Below, piece after piece: positions 1 to 8,718 of a stretch of DNA of 58,240 nt; position 1 is the stretch's first letter, and each line of letters begins with the position of its first letter. The notes under the pieces were generated by a model. That model saw only the letters and a list, made by a program, of their open reading frames with translations. It had not been told where the DNA came from and searched no databases. A program made the translations under genes and the position numbers. The DNA is from Schoenoplectus triqueter (lineage: Eukaryota; Streptophyta; Magnoliopsida; Poales; Cyperaceae). The stretch covers positions 1 through 58,240 of the forward strand of contig CAXKVV010000367.1 in assembly GCA_964058805.1 (NCBI GenBank), in the 5' to 3' direction.

Positions 1-925
1 GCCTCAATTTAGTTGATATGTTTATTTTATAACTGTACACTTTACTATTATGACACATTGCCCCTTCTTGTCCGGTCACTATTGTCAAGCTGGAATTAGA
101 TAACCTAATTTATTATGAGGCTAATTTCAATATTTTTTGAAGAATGCAAACAAGTATATTGCGTCATTCTATCTGAAAATTTTGGAACTTTTTGACAAAA
201 GATTAATTATGAAAACAAGGTTATGGAGAACACCATACAAGTTTTTTTCTTTTAGAAAAAGATGACGTCAAATCCTCAAATTTTATTAATGGCTTATAAA
301 TTAAGAAAGGCGTATAAATTAAGAAATTACCAAACACGAAAGTAAATAGGGAAAACAATTTAAATGTAGGCATTTTAAGTGGCTTCTGTACGGTTGCATC
401 ATCATTCATCATAAGTCATTTTGTACAGATGATAATATACTTTGTCTAGAGAGACGTGGATTTAAATCCTGCAAAGAAACTGCTCAAACTTGACAACATC
501 AGGACAAAATTCCGCAAAAACTATAATTCTGATATATTTTTTTTTTCTAAAATAAAGCCTAAAAGTACATCGTTGCTTTTCCAAACCCAAAATGGCATCA
601 CTGAACACAAAGAGGCACGGTTCTAGAGTTAATTGGAGAATGGAGTTCCGAGTTAAATAAATGGAAATGCTGAATATATATATAACTTTCTCTTTGAAGT
701 TTGAATTAAATTATAGGACGCGAATAATAGTACTTCAGGGTTAATCCTCTAAAAAAATTTCTGTAAATAATTTTTTTATTTGAGGAAAGTTTTGTTCAAC
801 TGCGCTTAACAAAATTTTCTTTTTCGCACGCACGTAATTATTTCTCTGCCAAATAAAGACCATATGCACAAAATCCACGTGATAATTTTTGAAACGCAAA
901 ACCCGTGTTGTATGTAATCATATTG
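1..925. other. AT-rich non-genic flank, no recognisable element
   Basis: I see no gene, RNA or intact mobile element here. Open frames are short and have no recognisable domain. The only structure is an 18-bp perfect-but-one tandem duplication at 291-308 and 309-326 (GGCTTATAAATTAAGAAA followed by GGCGTATAAATTAAGAAA) and homopolymer runs such as the T-tract near 536-547. The segment is best described as decayed intergenic DNA. Confidence 0.6.
291..326. repeat. 18-bp tandem duplication (2 copies)
   Basis: Two adjacent 18-bp copies differ by one base (GGCTTATAAATTAAGAAA and GGCGTATAAATTAAGAAA). This is a minor local slippage event with no gene context. Confidence 0.85.
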
Positions 926-929
926 TTCA

Positions 930-1420
930 GGTATTTATATAATTATGAGTAGTATTTAAATTTTTTTATAAGTATTTAGATTTTTATTTTTATATAATGT
1001 GATTTATTTATGTTAGTTATTAAGATATGTATCATGCATATTTAATTATTTATTATAAGTATTTAGATACAATATCTAGGTATTTAGATCTCTTACTTAG
1101 GTGTTTAGATATGTGTTCTGAGTATTTAGATATTTATTTTGGGTATTTAGATATGTGTTTTGAGTATTTATGTATAATATCTAGGTATTTAGATTTTTTA
1201 TTTAGGTATTTAGATATGTGTTCTAGGTATTTAGATATAATATCTAGATATTTAGATTTCTTATTTAGGTATTTAGATTATATTATGGGTATTTAAGTAT
1301 AATATCTAGGTATTTAGATTTCTTATTTAGGTATTTAGAGATATGTTCTGGGTATTTAGATATTTGTTCTGAGTATTTAAATATATATTCTAGGTATTTA
1401 AATATCATTTATATGTGATT
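930..1420. repeat. 21-bp minisatellite, GGTATTTAGAT core, about 17 clear copies
   Basis: The core GGTATTTAGAT recurs about every 20-22 bp from roughly 1,050 to 1,400, with more decayed copies back to about 930. The variable half of the unit falls into about three recurring types: TTCTTATTTA, ATGTGTTCTA and ATAATATCTA. These alternate, so there is a weak second-level order. Because 21 is a multiple of three, one forward frame stays open over 1,027-1,296 and encodes a monotonous YLD-containing heptad repeat. I regard that frame as a by-product of the repeat. The unit is unrelated to the large satellite. Confidence 0.9.
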
Positions 1421-2170
1421 ATTTGAAATATGTGATTTCTTTCAACTATTTACTAAATAACACGAAAAAAAATTAAATTTCACAAAATAATATTTTCTCA
1501 TAAAGCAACAAGTACACTTTAAATATATTTTTATACAATTTTATCAGTCTAATAATATATTCAATATCACAACATTCTAATTTATGTTCAATATCAAAGT
1601 TATAATACATGAAACACATTTCAAACATCATAAGTTCTAAGGAAGAGAGAATTCAAAAAGAAAGCGCTAGACATCAGATCTAATTGAGGAAAATATTGAA
1701 GAAACTATATATATATGATGTCGGACTCAATTAGCATGTGCTTTATTAAAGAAATGAGCGCTGATAACGAATGGATTATCTGAAAAATGAAGGGTGAGGG
1801 GAATAAAAAAATTTCTCAAAATTATATTTTACATTTTTTGGCGGATCGGAGGGAGGTTGAGAGAATAATTTAATAGTATAATTGGCCTGCTCTTCTCCAT
1901 TCTTACGAAATTCTAATCCTGTTTGCAGTATATTTATGCAAGAGTTTTATTTGGGTGAATTTAGAAACAACTAATTTCACTATTAATCCTTCTGGTGCAT
2001 GATCCTTTAAAGAATTGGCTTGTGTAGTGGTTTTGTGAATTGGAAAACTGATGCATTTTCATCTGTGCGATTAAACACAACTAGAGGACAAGACAATGCC
2101 CTTACAATCTCATCATAGAATTTGCAAAGAGATGCAAATATTAATGTAGCCAATTGCATTTTTTTAATAC
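1421..2170. other. AT-rich non-genic DNA, nothing recognised
   Basis: No open frame of note, no tandem structure and no terminal repeats were seen. There is a slightly GC-richer, purine-rich patch near 1,785-1,870 (GGCGGATCGGAGGGAGG and surroundings) that I cannot assign to any element or gene. Confidence 0.55.
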
Positions 2171-2171
2171 A

Positions 2172-2300
2172 TTATGAAATTACCGAAGCAATGGCATAAT
2201 TTGCAATCAAAAGCAACACATCATTTTTCCAAGTTTTAGTTGCTTTTAAAATGTTAATTGCAGAGATGAAAAAAAAGTAAATTATAAATTTTGAGTGCCT
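2172..2300. repeat. left copy of an approx. 120-130 bp dispersed direct repeat
   Basis: This stretch resembles 3,205-3,320 in the same orientation. Shared landmarks are TATGAAATTA at 2,173 and 3,206, TTGCTTTTAAAA at about 2,240 and 3,251, and a following CAGAGA(T/C)..AAAAAA block. Spacing differs slightly between landmarks (1,033 versus 1,011 bp), so indels separate the copies. Together they flank the fold-back element at 2,610-3,220, consistent with that element or a larger block having inserted into, or duplicated, an older repeat. Confidence 0.5.
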
Positions 2301-2609
2301 GAATCTCAATATATATATATATTTTGTGACATTATAAGGACCCAAGTCGTTACTGGAGAGATTAAACATATACGGATTTTGAACCTACGGATTTCATTCA
2401 CCACTTCTGCGAGGCATATTGTCCGAGACTACCGTCCCAGACGATTCATGTCTTGTGTTTGTCAAGGAAATATCACATATTTTTTTCTTATATCTTTTTG
2501 TTTTCTTATCCTGATTGGATGGTCAATTTATTTGACACTAAAGACTTCATTCTTGTTGTGCTTGTTATATCCTGATTAGATGGCTAAGAATGTTCTACTT
2601 GTTATTTTT
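2300..2609. other. unassigned spacer with an (AT)n tract
   Basis: It holds a short AT dinucleotide run near 2,310-2,323 and a moderately GC-richer patch at 2,380-2,465. Both strands carry short open frames (about 65 and 94 codons) that overlap one another, have no recognisable domain, and look fortuitous. I see no gene. Confidence 0.5.
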
Positions 2610-2909
2610 AAATTTTCATTTAGAAAGAGGGTGGGTTTCCTAGTGCACGGTATCCCTTTGATTCTAATTATGAAATGAGTTAGTCTATGATGCTACCAAT
2701 AATTAATAAATTAAATTTGCTATGGAATAAAAAATATAAGTAAATCATCTCTAAATCTTCATTTAGAAAGATGGTGGGTTTCCTAGTATACTGTATCCCT
2801 TTGATTCTAATTATGAAATGAGTTAGTCTATGGTGCTACACATAGTTAATGAATTAAATATTCTATGGAATAAAAAATATAGATAAAACATTTCTAAATC
2901 TTGATTTAT
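2610..2909. repeat. 143-bp tandem duplication, two copies plus a stub
   Basis: The phrase AAAT(T/C)TTCATTTAGAAAG begins at 2,610 and again at 2,753, and a partial third start (AAATCTTGATTTA) lies at 2,896, exactly 143 bp apart each time. Copies share GTGGGTTTCCTAGT, a TATCCCTTTGATTCTAATTA block and the ATGAGTTAGTCTATG block. The second copy forms the outer part of the left arm of the fold-back element, so the arm itself was tandemly duplicated. Confidence 0.85.
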
Positions 2910-3220
2910 GGATTTCAATAAATTTTTTATATTAAAATATGATGGGATATAAAAAAATTCTATCTTTTGAATTTTTTAAGTATTTATTTTAAATTTTTTA
3001 AGATGATGCAATAATAGTAATAAAGTAATATATATTTTCTAGGTCATTTCTAAAAATCCAAAACTAATACTTATAAAATTTGAAAAATAGAAATTTTTTA
3101 TATCCCATCATATTACGATATAAAAAATTGGAGATGATTTAGTTATGTTTTTTAATCCGTAGCAAATTTGATCATTAACTACGCGTAGCACCATAGCCTA
3201 ACTCTTATGAAATTATCAAA
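2800..3220. mobile_element. fold-back / MITE-like element, approx. 420 bp
   Basis: A long imperfect inverted repeat occupies almost the whole element. CTATGGTGCTAC at 2,828 pairs with GTAGCACCATAG ending near 3,196, and ATGATGGGATATAAAAAA from about 2,939 pairs with TTTTTTATATCCCATCAT ending near 3,112. Pairing continues inward to roughly 3,000 and 3,050, leaving a loop of about 50 bp. There is no coding capacity, as expected for a non-autonomous element. I could not identify a target-site duplication or assign a superfamily. A tandemly duplicated left arm lies immediately upstream. Confidence 0.7.
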
Positions 3221-3320
3221 GCTGGCGACATTTTTTTTTTCAAATTGCAATTGCTTTTAAAATTACTTCCAGAGACTAAAAAAGGGTAATATGCAAAAAA
3301 ATATTAAATTTATTGAGTAT
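3205..3320. repeat. right copy of the dispersed direct repeat
   Basis: This is the counterpart of 2,172-2,300, in direct orientation and starting right at the outer edge of the fold-back element. It contains a long T-tract (about 3,231-3,240). The similarity was judged by eye in AT-rich DNA, so the exact ends are uncertain. Confidence 0.45.
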
Positions 3321-4740
3321 TTCGCGTAAATTCGAATTATAATGCATTAAAAAAATAGCGCTGAAAAAAATTGTAAGATACCAAGGCAGCGCAAAAAAAT
3401 ATTTTTTTTTCATAATTATAAAAGGAGAGAAGCTTATTATTGTTTTTCGTTCTGCTATATACTTAATTACTTGTATACAATATGCCATGCAGCGTGATTC
3501 GTACAAGTCTCTTTGAAGTTTGAAGTTTGAAGTTTGAACAAGCCAATACAACAAGTCAGCTACCTCGTCTACAATTTTTGTGCCTTGCTATCCACAGAAG
3601 ATCCTGCCAATGTAAAACATGGCAAGCTGAGCGAATGGAGCAGCCGCAGCCCCGCAGTTGATGCTCGCTACTTTTGGGTATGTGATGGAAGTTTCTTTGT
3701 GGATTTACTCTGTTACTTCTGTGTTGCTGAAGATTAAAAACTTCTCAAATGTCGTGTTTACAAAACGAACACAGTTTTTTCCTCATACTTTTTCTACATT
3801 AGGTATGGTCAAGAATGTTGTAATTAACCTGTATAAGTTTTTCATTGACGTGTTAGTATGTTATAGATATTACTCATTTACTGAGGGTTGTTTTTTAAAG
3901 AGAGGTGGAGTTCCGTTTTTTTTTTTGCATTTCCCACAAGTAAACAAAAAAATATGAATTCAGTTTGAAAAATAATTTATTGTGCTATGATATATTTTTT
4001 AAAAAATATTTATGTACTTAACTATGCAATTAATAAATCTTGACAGAGTACAAATGTTGATCCATATATCATATAGATGTCATAAAACGCCAGTTTGTAA
4101 ATATATAAAGAATTCAAAATGTTCCTTTCATTAACTATGTTTTATCTATACTTTTATGAAAAAAATAGTATATATAACGAACTCATTATTTGGCATGATT
4201 AGATACATAATGTTTTTACATCTATGTCATTATATAATAATCGTTGTATCAATTATACAACATTTCACACCAAAAAAAAGCTATAATACAAGCCGTTTCT
4301 TGTTTCTGATCGTATTTCTAGAAGACGACAATTTAATGATAGAATGAAATAAACAATCTCTCTCCAAAAAAAATGGCTTATCACCAGAACGTTATTTTCC
4401 TTCATGAAAACTAGTAATAATTAATAAAGATATTCCAGTGTACAAACATTGTGCTCACAGTATTAAATAAAACATCTAGCTCACCATACGTATTTCTATA
4501 AATAGATACATGTTCTTTCTTGAATAATACCAATTCTTTTCCAAATTAAACTTCCTAATTTTTTTCATTTTTTTTATTATGCACCTGAAGATTTTTTTCT
4601 TTAGTTGGTAAGAAAAAGGATATTTAATTGTTGGTCAACAATTAGAATTAGGTGTACGTGTTAACTTATCAGCTATCTAGTAGTCCATTTAAAGCACAAA
4701 TTAAAAGCATTCAGCAACTAGACTCAATGTCATTTCTTGT
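3321..4740. other. non-genic AT-rich DNA with one GC-richer patch
   Basis: No gene is recognised. A GC-richer stretch at about 3,560-3,730 carries overlapping short forward frames (67 and 99 codons). Neither has a domain, signal or splice context that I recognise, so at most it is a gene-fragment relic. A 7-bp tandem repeat (AAGTTTG, three copies) sits at 3,516-3,538. A small perfect hairpin (AATTGTTG, 2-base loop, CAACAATT) lies near 4,626-4,643. Everything else appears to be decayed intergenic sequence. Confidence 0.5.
3516..3538. repeat. AAGTTTG microsatellite, 3 copies
   Basis: Three consecutive copies of the 7-mer AAGTTTG followed by AA. It is short and probably arose by slippage. Confidence 0.85.
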
Positions 4741-4744
4741 AGTA

Positions 4745-5365
4745 AGGTAAAGCCATAAGGGCTCCGTTCATAAGGATGTCATTGTTGGTAGGCATAGCCT
4801 ATAAAGGTTTGGTTTTTGAGCCCGATTCGGTCGGTCCTTCAAAAAACTCAGTATTTATTCGGCTCTCATAAGTCCGGTCCAGCCCTTTCTAATAGTAAGG
4901 GCCGAGCTTCTCAAGGTCGAGCTCGATCTTTAAAAAGCAGACCATTCTAATCTGACTCTTATCAAACCCAGCTCTTTTCGCTCTTATCCGGCCCTTTCCA
5001 GACTCTTTCTTTAATATTTAATATTATATATTAATTACACTTAAAAATTAAAATTAAATATCAAAATAGAAAAAAATATAATTTAATATTTTATACAAAT
5101 ATAAATTAACATTAAAAAATATAATCGTAAAAAAAATATATATCAAGTCCTTACTCGTCGACTCTTATCCGACCCTTAGAGTCCGGATGGCTTGATAAGA
5201 GCCAGGCTTCTCAAGGACTGACCTCATCCGTTAAAAATCAAGTCATTTAAACCCAACCTTCTAAAAATCTTTATCAAATTTGGCCCTTGTCTGCCTCTCT
5301 CATAAACCCATTAGATCCGACCTTTGAGAAACCTTATTAGACCCTTAAAATGATGCCTACCTGCT
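4745..5365. mobile_element. putative non-autonomous DNA element with internal direct repeats
   Basis: A compositionally distinct block, with GC-rich outer parts and an AT-rich core at about 5,000-5,140, has short inverted ends: GGTAGGCAT near 4,789 and ATGCCTACC near 5,352. Internally CTTCTCAAGG occurs at 4,907 and 5,207, exactly 300 bp apart, in related contexts, and CTCTTATCCGGCCCTT and CTCTTATCCGACCCTT form another pair. The inverted ends plus a Pro/Gly-codon-like GGCC/GGTC-rich interior recall small hAT-like plant elements, but I found no clean 8-bp target duplication, so the superfamily is a guess. No coding capacity is visible. Confidence 0.4.
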
Positions 5366-5559
5366 GCGAAGGATTTTCACGACTACAATCGCATCCGGCC
5401 AATTTAGATCATAATTGTTCTTTCCTATCAGAATAATAAAATAAACATATGTGTACCAACATACTAAGATGTATTATCTTTCGTTAAAAAATTCCCTTCT
5501 CAATCTTTGTTACCCTTGTTATCTTGCTTCCTTCTCTAAATCATGCATTTTTTTAATCA
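5366..5559. other. unassigned spacer
   Basis: AT-rich DNA between the putative DNA element and the relic satellite. I see no repeat or gene in it. Confidence 0.5.
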
Positions 5560-6430
5560 AAATACATCAAGTTCTTTTGAATGATGTATTCTATTCATTT
5601 ACATTATAAACATCATGTTCTCAAATTTTTATGACACGAATAATGCTAAAATAACAGTTAACTCGAGTTTTATGACATTTGTAGTCTCATTTTAGCATAT
5701 AAAATTACATAAAAATACAAAGTTCTTTTAAATATTATATTCTTGATATTTATATTATAATATTTGCGTCATCGAGCCATTAGGATACGAATAGTTTTGA
5801 AAATTTTAAGCAAATGCACTAAAACTGTATTTAATTTACTCGAGTTTTATATATTTTTTGTATTCTCATTTCGATATATAAAATCACCAAAACATACAAA
5901 CTTATTTTTAATGATGTATTCCTAGAATTTATATTATAATTTTTGCGTGCTCAAGCCGTTAGGACATGAATTACAGATAAATATCAACTCAAATGCATGA
6001 AAAACTATATTAGTTCTAGTTATTTATTAAAGTTTTCTACCATTTGTACCCTCATTTTAACACAAAAAAAATCATCAAAATATTTGAATGATGTCTTTTA
6101 TTTGTTTACATTATAATCATGTTGTTCTCGAACTTTTATGACATGAATAACATTGAATTATATTAACAAATACATTAAAATATAATTATAGTTTACTCGA
6201 ATTTTGTGGCATTTGTAGTCTCATTTCAACATATAAAATAATCAAAATACATAAAATTATTTTAAATAATGTATATTTGAGATTTGTATTAATATTTGCG
6301 TCATCGAGCCTATTAATATTAGCGTCATCGAGCCATTAGGACACAAATAATATAAAATTAATGCAAATGCATTAAACCAATATTTCACCTTACTCGTCTT
6401 TTGTATTATTTTTATTCATATTTCTGTTAG
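5560..6430. repeat. highly decayed tandem repeat, approx. 175-185 bp period, about 5 copies; probable ancient relative of the main satellite
   Basis: The phrase ACTCGAGTTTT or a close variant recurs at 5,661, 5,838, about 6,026, 6,195 and 6,392 (spacings 177, 188, 169, 197). The last interval contains a 24-bp duplication, so its underlying spacing is 173. Other phrases recur in step: AATACAT(A/C)AA, GTCATCGAGCCATTAGGA and CATTTGTAGTCTCATTT. Period and some motifs parallel the big array. Relic GAGTTTTATGACATTTGTAG / TCTCAT compares with array GAGTTTTTCAACATTTTTGG / TCTCAT, and relic AAATGCATTAAA with array GGATGCATTAAA, in the same order and orientation. Homology is inferred by eye; AT-rich bias could inflate it. 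Confidence 0.65.
6287..6334. repeat. 24-bp tandem duplication inside the relic satellite
   Basis: Copies at 6,287-6,310 and 6,311-6,334 differ by one base and both end in GCGTCATCGAGCC. The near-identity shows this duplication is far younger than the decayed monomers that contain it. Confidence 0.9.
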
Positions 6431-7085
6431 TTTGTAATAATCTTTAAGTCAATAATATGATAAATTTATTATATAAAGCTTTGTTCATGAATTTGATAGT
6501 TAAATGATATTTTGTTTTCTTGAGTATTATTGAATTTATGAATCATTCTGAGTTCATGACTGGAATTGTGAAACTTCATAATATAGAATATACTCTTAAA
6601 AGTCACTAACCGAGATAATTAGCAAGAACACTAATTAACCGTTATCAGGTTAATATGTGGATTAAATGATGGTCAAATTTCACAGACCATAGATAAAAGT
6701 TGTCATTTTAATCACGTAGATAGATGTTCAAGGAACATCATATTTGACAGACCCCGAATGAAATATTAAATGAAATTGTGTTCGTGTCATTAATGCTTTT
6801 ATTCAGTATTAACTTCTAAAGTATGAGGTATTCATCTTTCCTACATAAGATATGTATGTGTGTGATTTCTACCAAACGTTGTTCGTAAAAAAGTGGTTAT
6901 AAAGGTAGCTCTTCGGTATACATAACTTATACGGAGGAAGAGATGGTTTGCCAAAAGTACTTGTTTACCCTTGAAAAATCTTAAGGATAAAGTAGCTGGA
7001 CAATTAAGGATAAATATCAATTATCAGTGATAAATCATAAGAAAGGGAAAAGAGAGGCAAGGGAGAGGGGCCACCAGCCAAAAAA
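6431..7085. other. non-coding, possibly retroelement-derived spacer
   Basis: No gene or tandem structure. The texture (long moderately AT-rich non-coding stretch ending in a purine-rich tract at about 7,035-7,070, followed by TATA-bearing repeats) is reminiscent of the non-coding part of a plant LTR retroelement, but I cannot point to a primer-binding site or domain that proves it. Confidence 0.35.
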
Positions 7086-7089
7086 CTCG

Positions 7090-7200
7090 CTACAGAACTC
7101 CGGAACAAGTCTATTTGTCCCACAAGAAAATTTTAGAGTAAAAGGGAAAAGGTATAAATACCCCATCATCTACTGTCCATTTGAGGTGGATGACACTCAA
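7090..7200 (+). repeat. LTR-promoter-like segment, copy 1
   Basis: It shares an ordered set of phrases with 7,340-7,440: CGGAACAA, then CCCACAA (7,119), A(A)TT(T/C)TAGA, a TATA box, CTACTNCC/CTACTGTCC and TTCATT/CCATTT. The order and roughly 244-bp offset indicate duplication of a promoter-bearing block, as in the U3/R part of LTR elements. Only non-coding sequence is present. A 67-codon frame over 7,027-7,230 runs through the TATA box and is not a gene. Confidence 0.55.
7153..7160 (+). promoter_or_regulatory. TATA box, copy 1 (TATAAATA)
   Basis: A perfect TATAAATA followed by CCCC, a usual arrangement in plant LTR promoters. Transcription would start about 30 bases downstream, near 7,185-7,195, just before a strong hairpin. 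Activity is unproven. Confidence 0.5.
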
Positions 7201-7240
7201 AAGAGAAGGAGAGAGAAGGAGATCTCTTGAGGTGTCATCC
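7181..7240 (+). other. hairpin downstream of TATA box 1
   Basis: GGATGACACTCAA (7,188-7,200) pairs with TTGAGGTGTCATCC (7,227-7,240), apart from one bulged base, around a purine-rich loop of about 26 bases. It would lie at the 5' end of any transcript from TATA box 1. Confidence 0.6.
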
Positions 7241-7339
7241 ATGTGATCATTTTTCTCTGACAAGTGGGACCCGCATGACAGTCCCACAAAAACAGCTTCA
7301 ACAGCCTGAATCTAGCCTATCCACTAAATCTAATCAAGT

Positions 7340-7440
7340 CGGAACAAAGATTAAGCATTAATCCCACAAAAAAATTCTAGACAAGGGTCAGAGATATAAA
7401 ATCTCTACTACCTCCTGTTCATTCGGGATCTCAGTGTCCT
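7340..7440 (+). repeat. LTR-promoter-like segment, copy 2
   Basis: Diverged second copy of 7,090-7,200 (see the shared phrases there). CCCACAA is at 7,363 and the TATA box at 7,395. The following 100 bases (7,440-7,560) are GC-richer, with GAGGAGCGCGCG and a TGGGCCCC motif, and may be the transcribed R/U5 part of the same element. Confidence 0.5.
7395..7400 (+). promoter_or_regulatory. TATA box, copy 2 (TATAAA)
   Basis: TATAAA lies 242 bp after the first TATA box, in a homologous context. Weak evidence of function; it fits a degenerate LTR promoter. Confidence 0.4.
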
Positions 7441-7599
7441 TCTTCTGCATCCCATCGTCCCCGTAGTGGTGAGGAGCGCGCGAAAAAGGGTCGCACAGTA
7501 CTATTGTCCATCGTATCTCTATACAAGTTATAGCATCACTGGGCCCCTTGATAGAGTAAGATTATCTACTAGATATGAGTAATTATATTTAATAATTTA

Positions 7600-8530
7600 C
7601 TCAGGATAAAAAAAAGATTAAGTTTGCAAGGATGACACACACCTACTGATGTGTATTCTACTAAACTAATAAATACCCTAATTTATACTCAATTTTGGCC
7701 GCAAGCGCATGACCTAGTCAATTAGTAGTCGGGGTGTCGAACCACAAGGACAAAGGTGAATTATCGGTTATCGCAAGTTTCACTAATCTAGACAATCGAA
7801 CAAGAGTTTTGCATTAAACTAAAAGTGCACAAATCTAACAACAACGACTGAAAAGTTTATCAAATAAAGGACTCTAGGGTTTTCAGTTTCACTCTCACTC
7901 GTTTGGTCAATTCACTCTATTTGATCTTTAAATATGTTCTAGTGTTTGTCGGGGATTCAATTTTAGATATTAGTACTAAATTTACACTTTCGTGGCTTAA
8001 TACCGTAGCTAAACAATTTGGGTTTTACGATTAAGTATCTCACCTTACAAGTCTAAGCTCATTAAGATCAGTGAATCACTTTCGCATAACCTAGATTTTA
8101 TACTCCGCCTTTCGATATCTTACATAATTTCTAGGGTTTTCCTCGGTTTTCTCATAGGTAATAAGTTTCACGATTAAGTACTTGGCCTACAACCTAAATC
8201 ACTATTTTGGGTCAGAAGATTCAGTTCCACCTTTCGGTTTTCGCTTTCACTTCTAGGGTAACATGCAGTTGATTAAAACTAAGCATTAAATTTAAATAAA
8301 ATAACAATCACAAACAACAAGAACTAAAAGATCAACACACGAGTACAATTAAACCATCCGAGTTATCGAGTTTACACCTAGACCCATAGAAGGGTGTCTA
8401 GCCATAAATCATGTCAAAGATTGCACAAAGATTAATGTTTAAACAACATCACAACATGAGAAAAGAGTAAAGAAAAGAATACACCAAGAAGATCTATGAT
8501 TTTTCGCATGGATCTCGAGTTCTCCTTCTT
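7600..8530 (-). mobile_element. LTR-retroelement-derived segment, minus strand, probably Ty3/gypsy-type long LTR
   Basis: Read on the minus strand, 7,720-7,760 gives GTCCTTGTGGTTCGACACCC followed by GACTACTAATTGACTAGG and GCTTGCGGCC. This is the CCTGTGGNTTCGACNCC ... GCTTGCGG pattern I associate with plant LTR retroelement LTR ends. On the plus strand, the CTAGGGTTTTC patches and the ACCCATAGAAGGGTGTCTAGCC phrase (8,381-8,402) are also typical of such debris. A diverged internal duplication, offset about 145 bp, relates 8,020-8,145 to 8,165-8,262 (ACGATTAAGTA and C(A/G)CCTTTCG phrases). No gag-pol frame is present. The segment ends directly at the satellite junction. Confidence 0.5.
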
Positions 8531-8535
8531 CAAAT

Positions 8536-8718
8536 GAACATTCTACGATACTAATTTAGTACAAAACATAAGTAAGATGCTTTAAAAATAACTGTTTAAA
8601 CTAGTTGTTTAAGATTTTTAATATTTCTGGCCTCGTAACAACACATAATTATGTAAAAATTAATATGATTACTCTTAATTATGCATATTAAAAGATTAAC
8701 CAATTAACACATTAATAT
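8536..8718. repeat. leading solitary monomer (M13-like), array edge
   Basis: First recognisable monomer. Its second half (GCCTCGTAAC, ACATAATTA, then AATTAATATGATTACTC) matches M13 of unit 1 best, and M1 follows in register, so it is the tail of a truncated earlier HOR. It is the most diverged copy, as expected at an array rim. The preceding bases CTTCAAAT may be a remnant of CTTCGATAT, so the true junction may be near 8,529. Confidence 0.85.

Noticed and set aside
1027..1296. 89-codon forward reading frame
   Set aside because: It is generated by the 21-bp minisatellite (a multiple of three). No start context, homology or conservation independent of the repeat can be seen.
2172..3554. Short frames on both strands (65, 92 and 94 codons)
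   Set aside because: They overlap repeats or each other, are rich in residues expected from AT-rich DNA, and have no recognisable features.
3534..3957. Overlapping 67- and 99-codon forward frames in a GC-richer patch
   Set aside because: Frames overlap in different registers, show no domain or signal I recognise, and have no splice or promoter context. At best a gene-fragment relic.
4626..4643. Small hairpin AATTGTTG / CAACAATT as a regulatory site
   Set aside because: An 8-bp stem is expected by chance in AT-rich DNA and no gene is nearby.
7027..7230. 67-codon forward frame
   Set aside because: It runs through a purine-rich tract and a TATA box in a duplicated LTR-promoter-like block. Not a plausible protein.
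1..8530. tRNA, snRNA or microRNA genes in the flank
   Set aside because: I looked for box A/box B-like pairs and long stable stems in unique sequence and saw none apart from the fold-back element and the hairpin at 7,181-7,240, both inside repeat-derived DNA.
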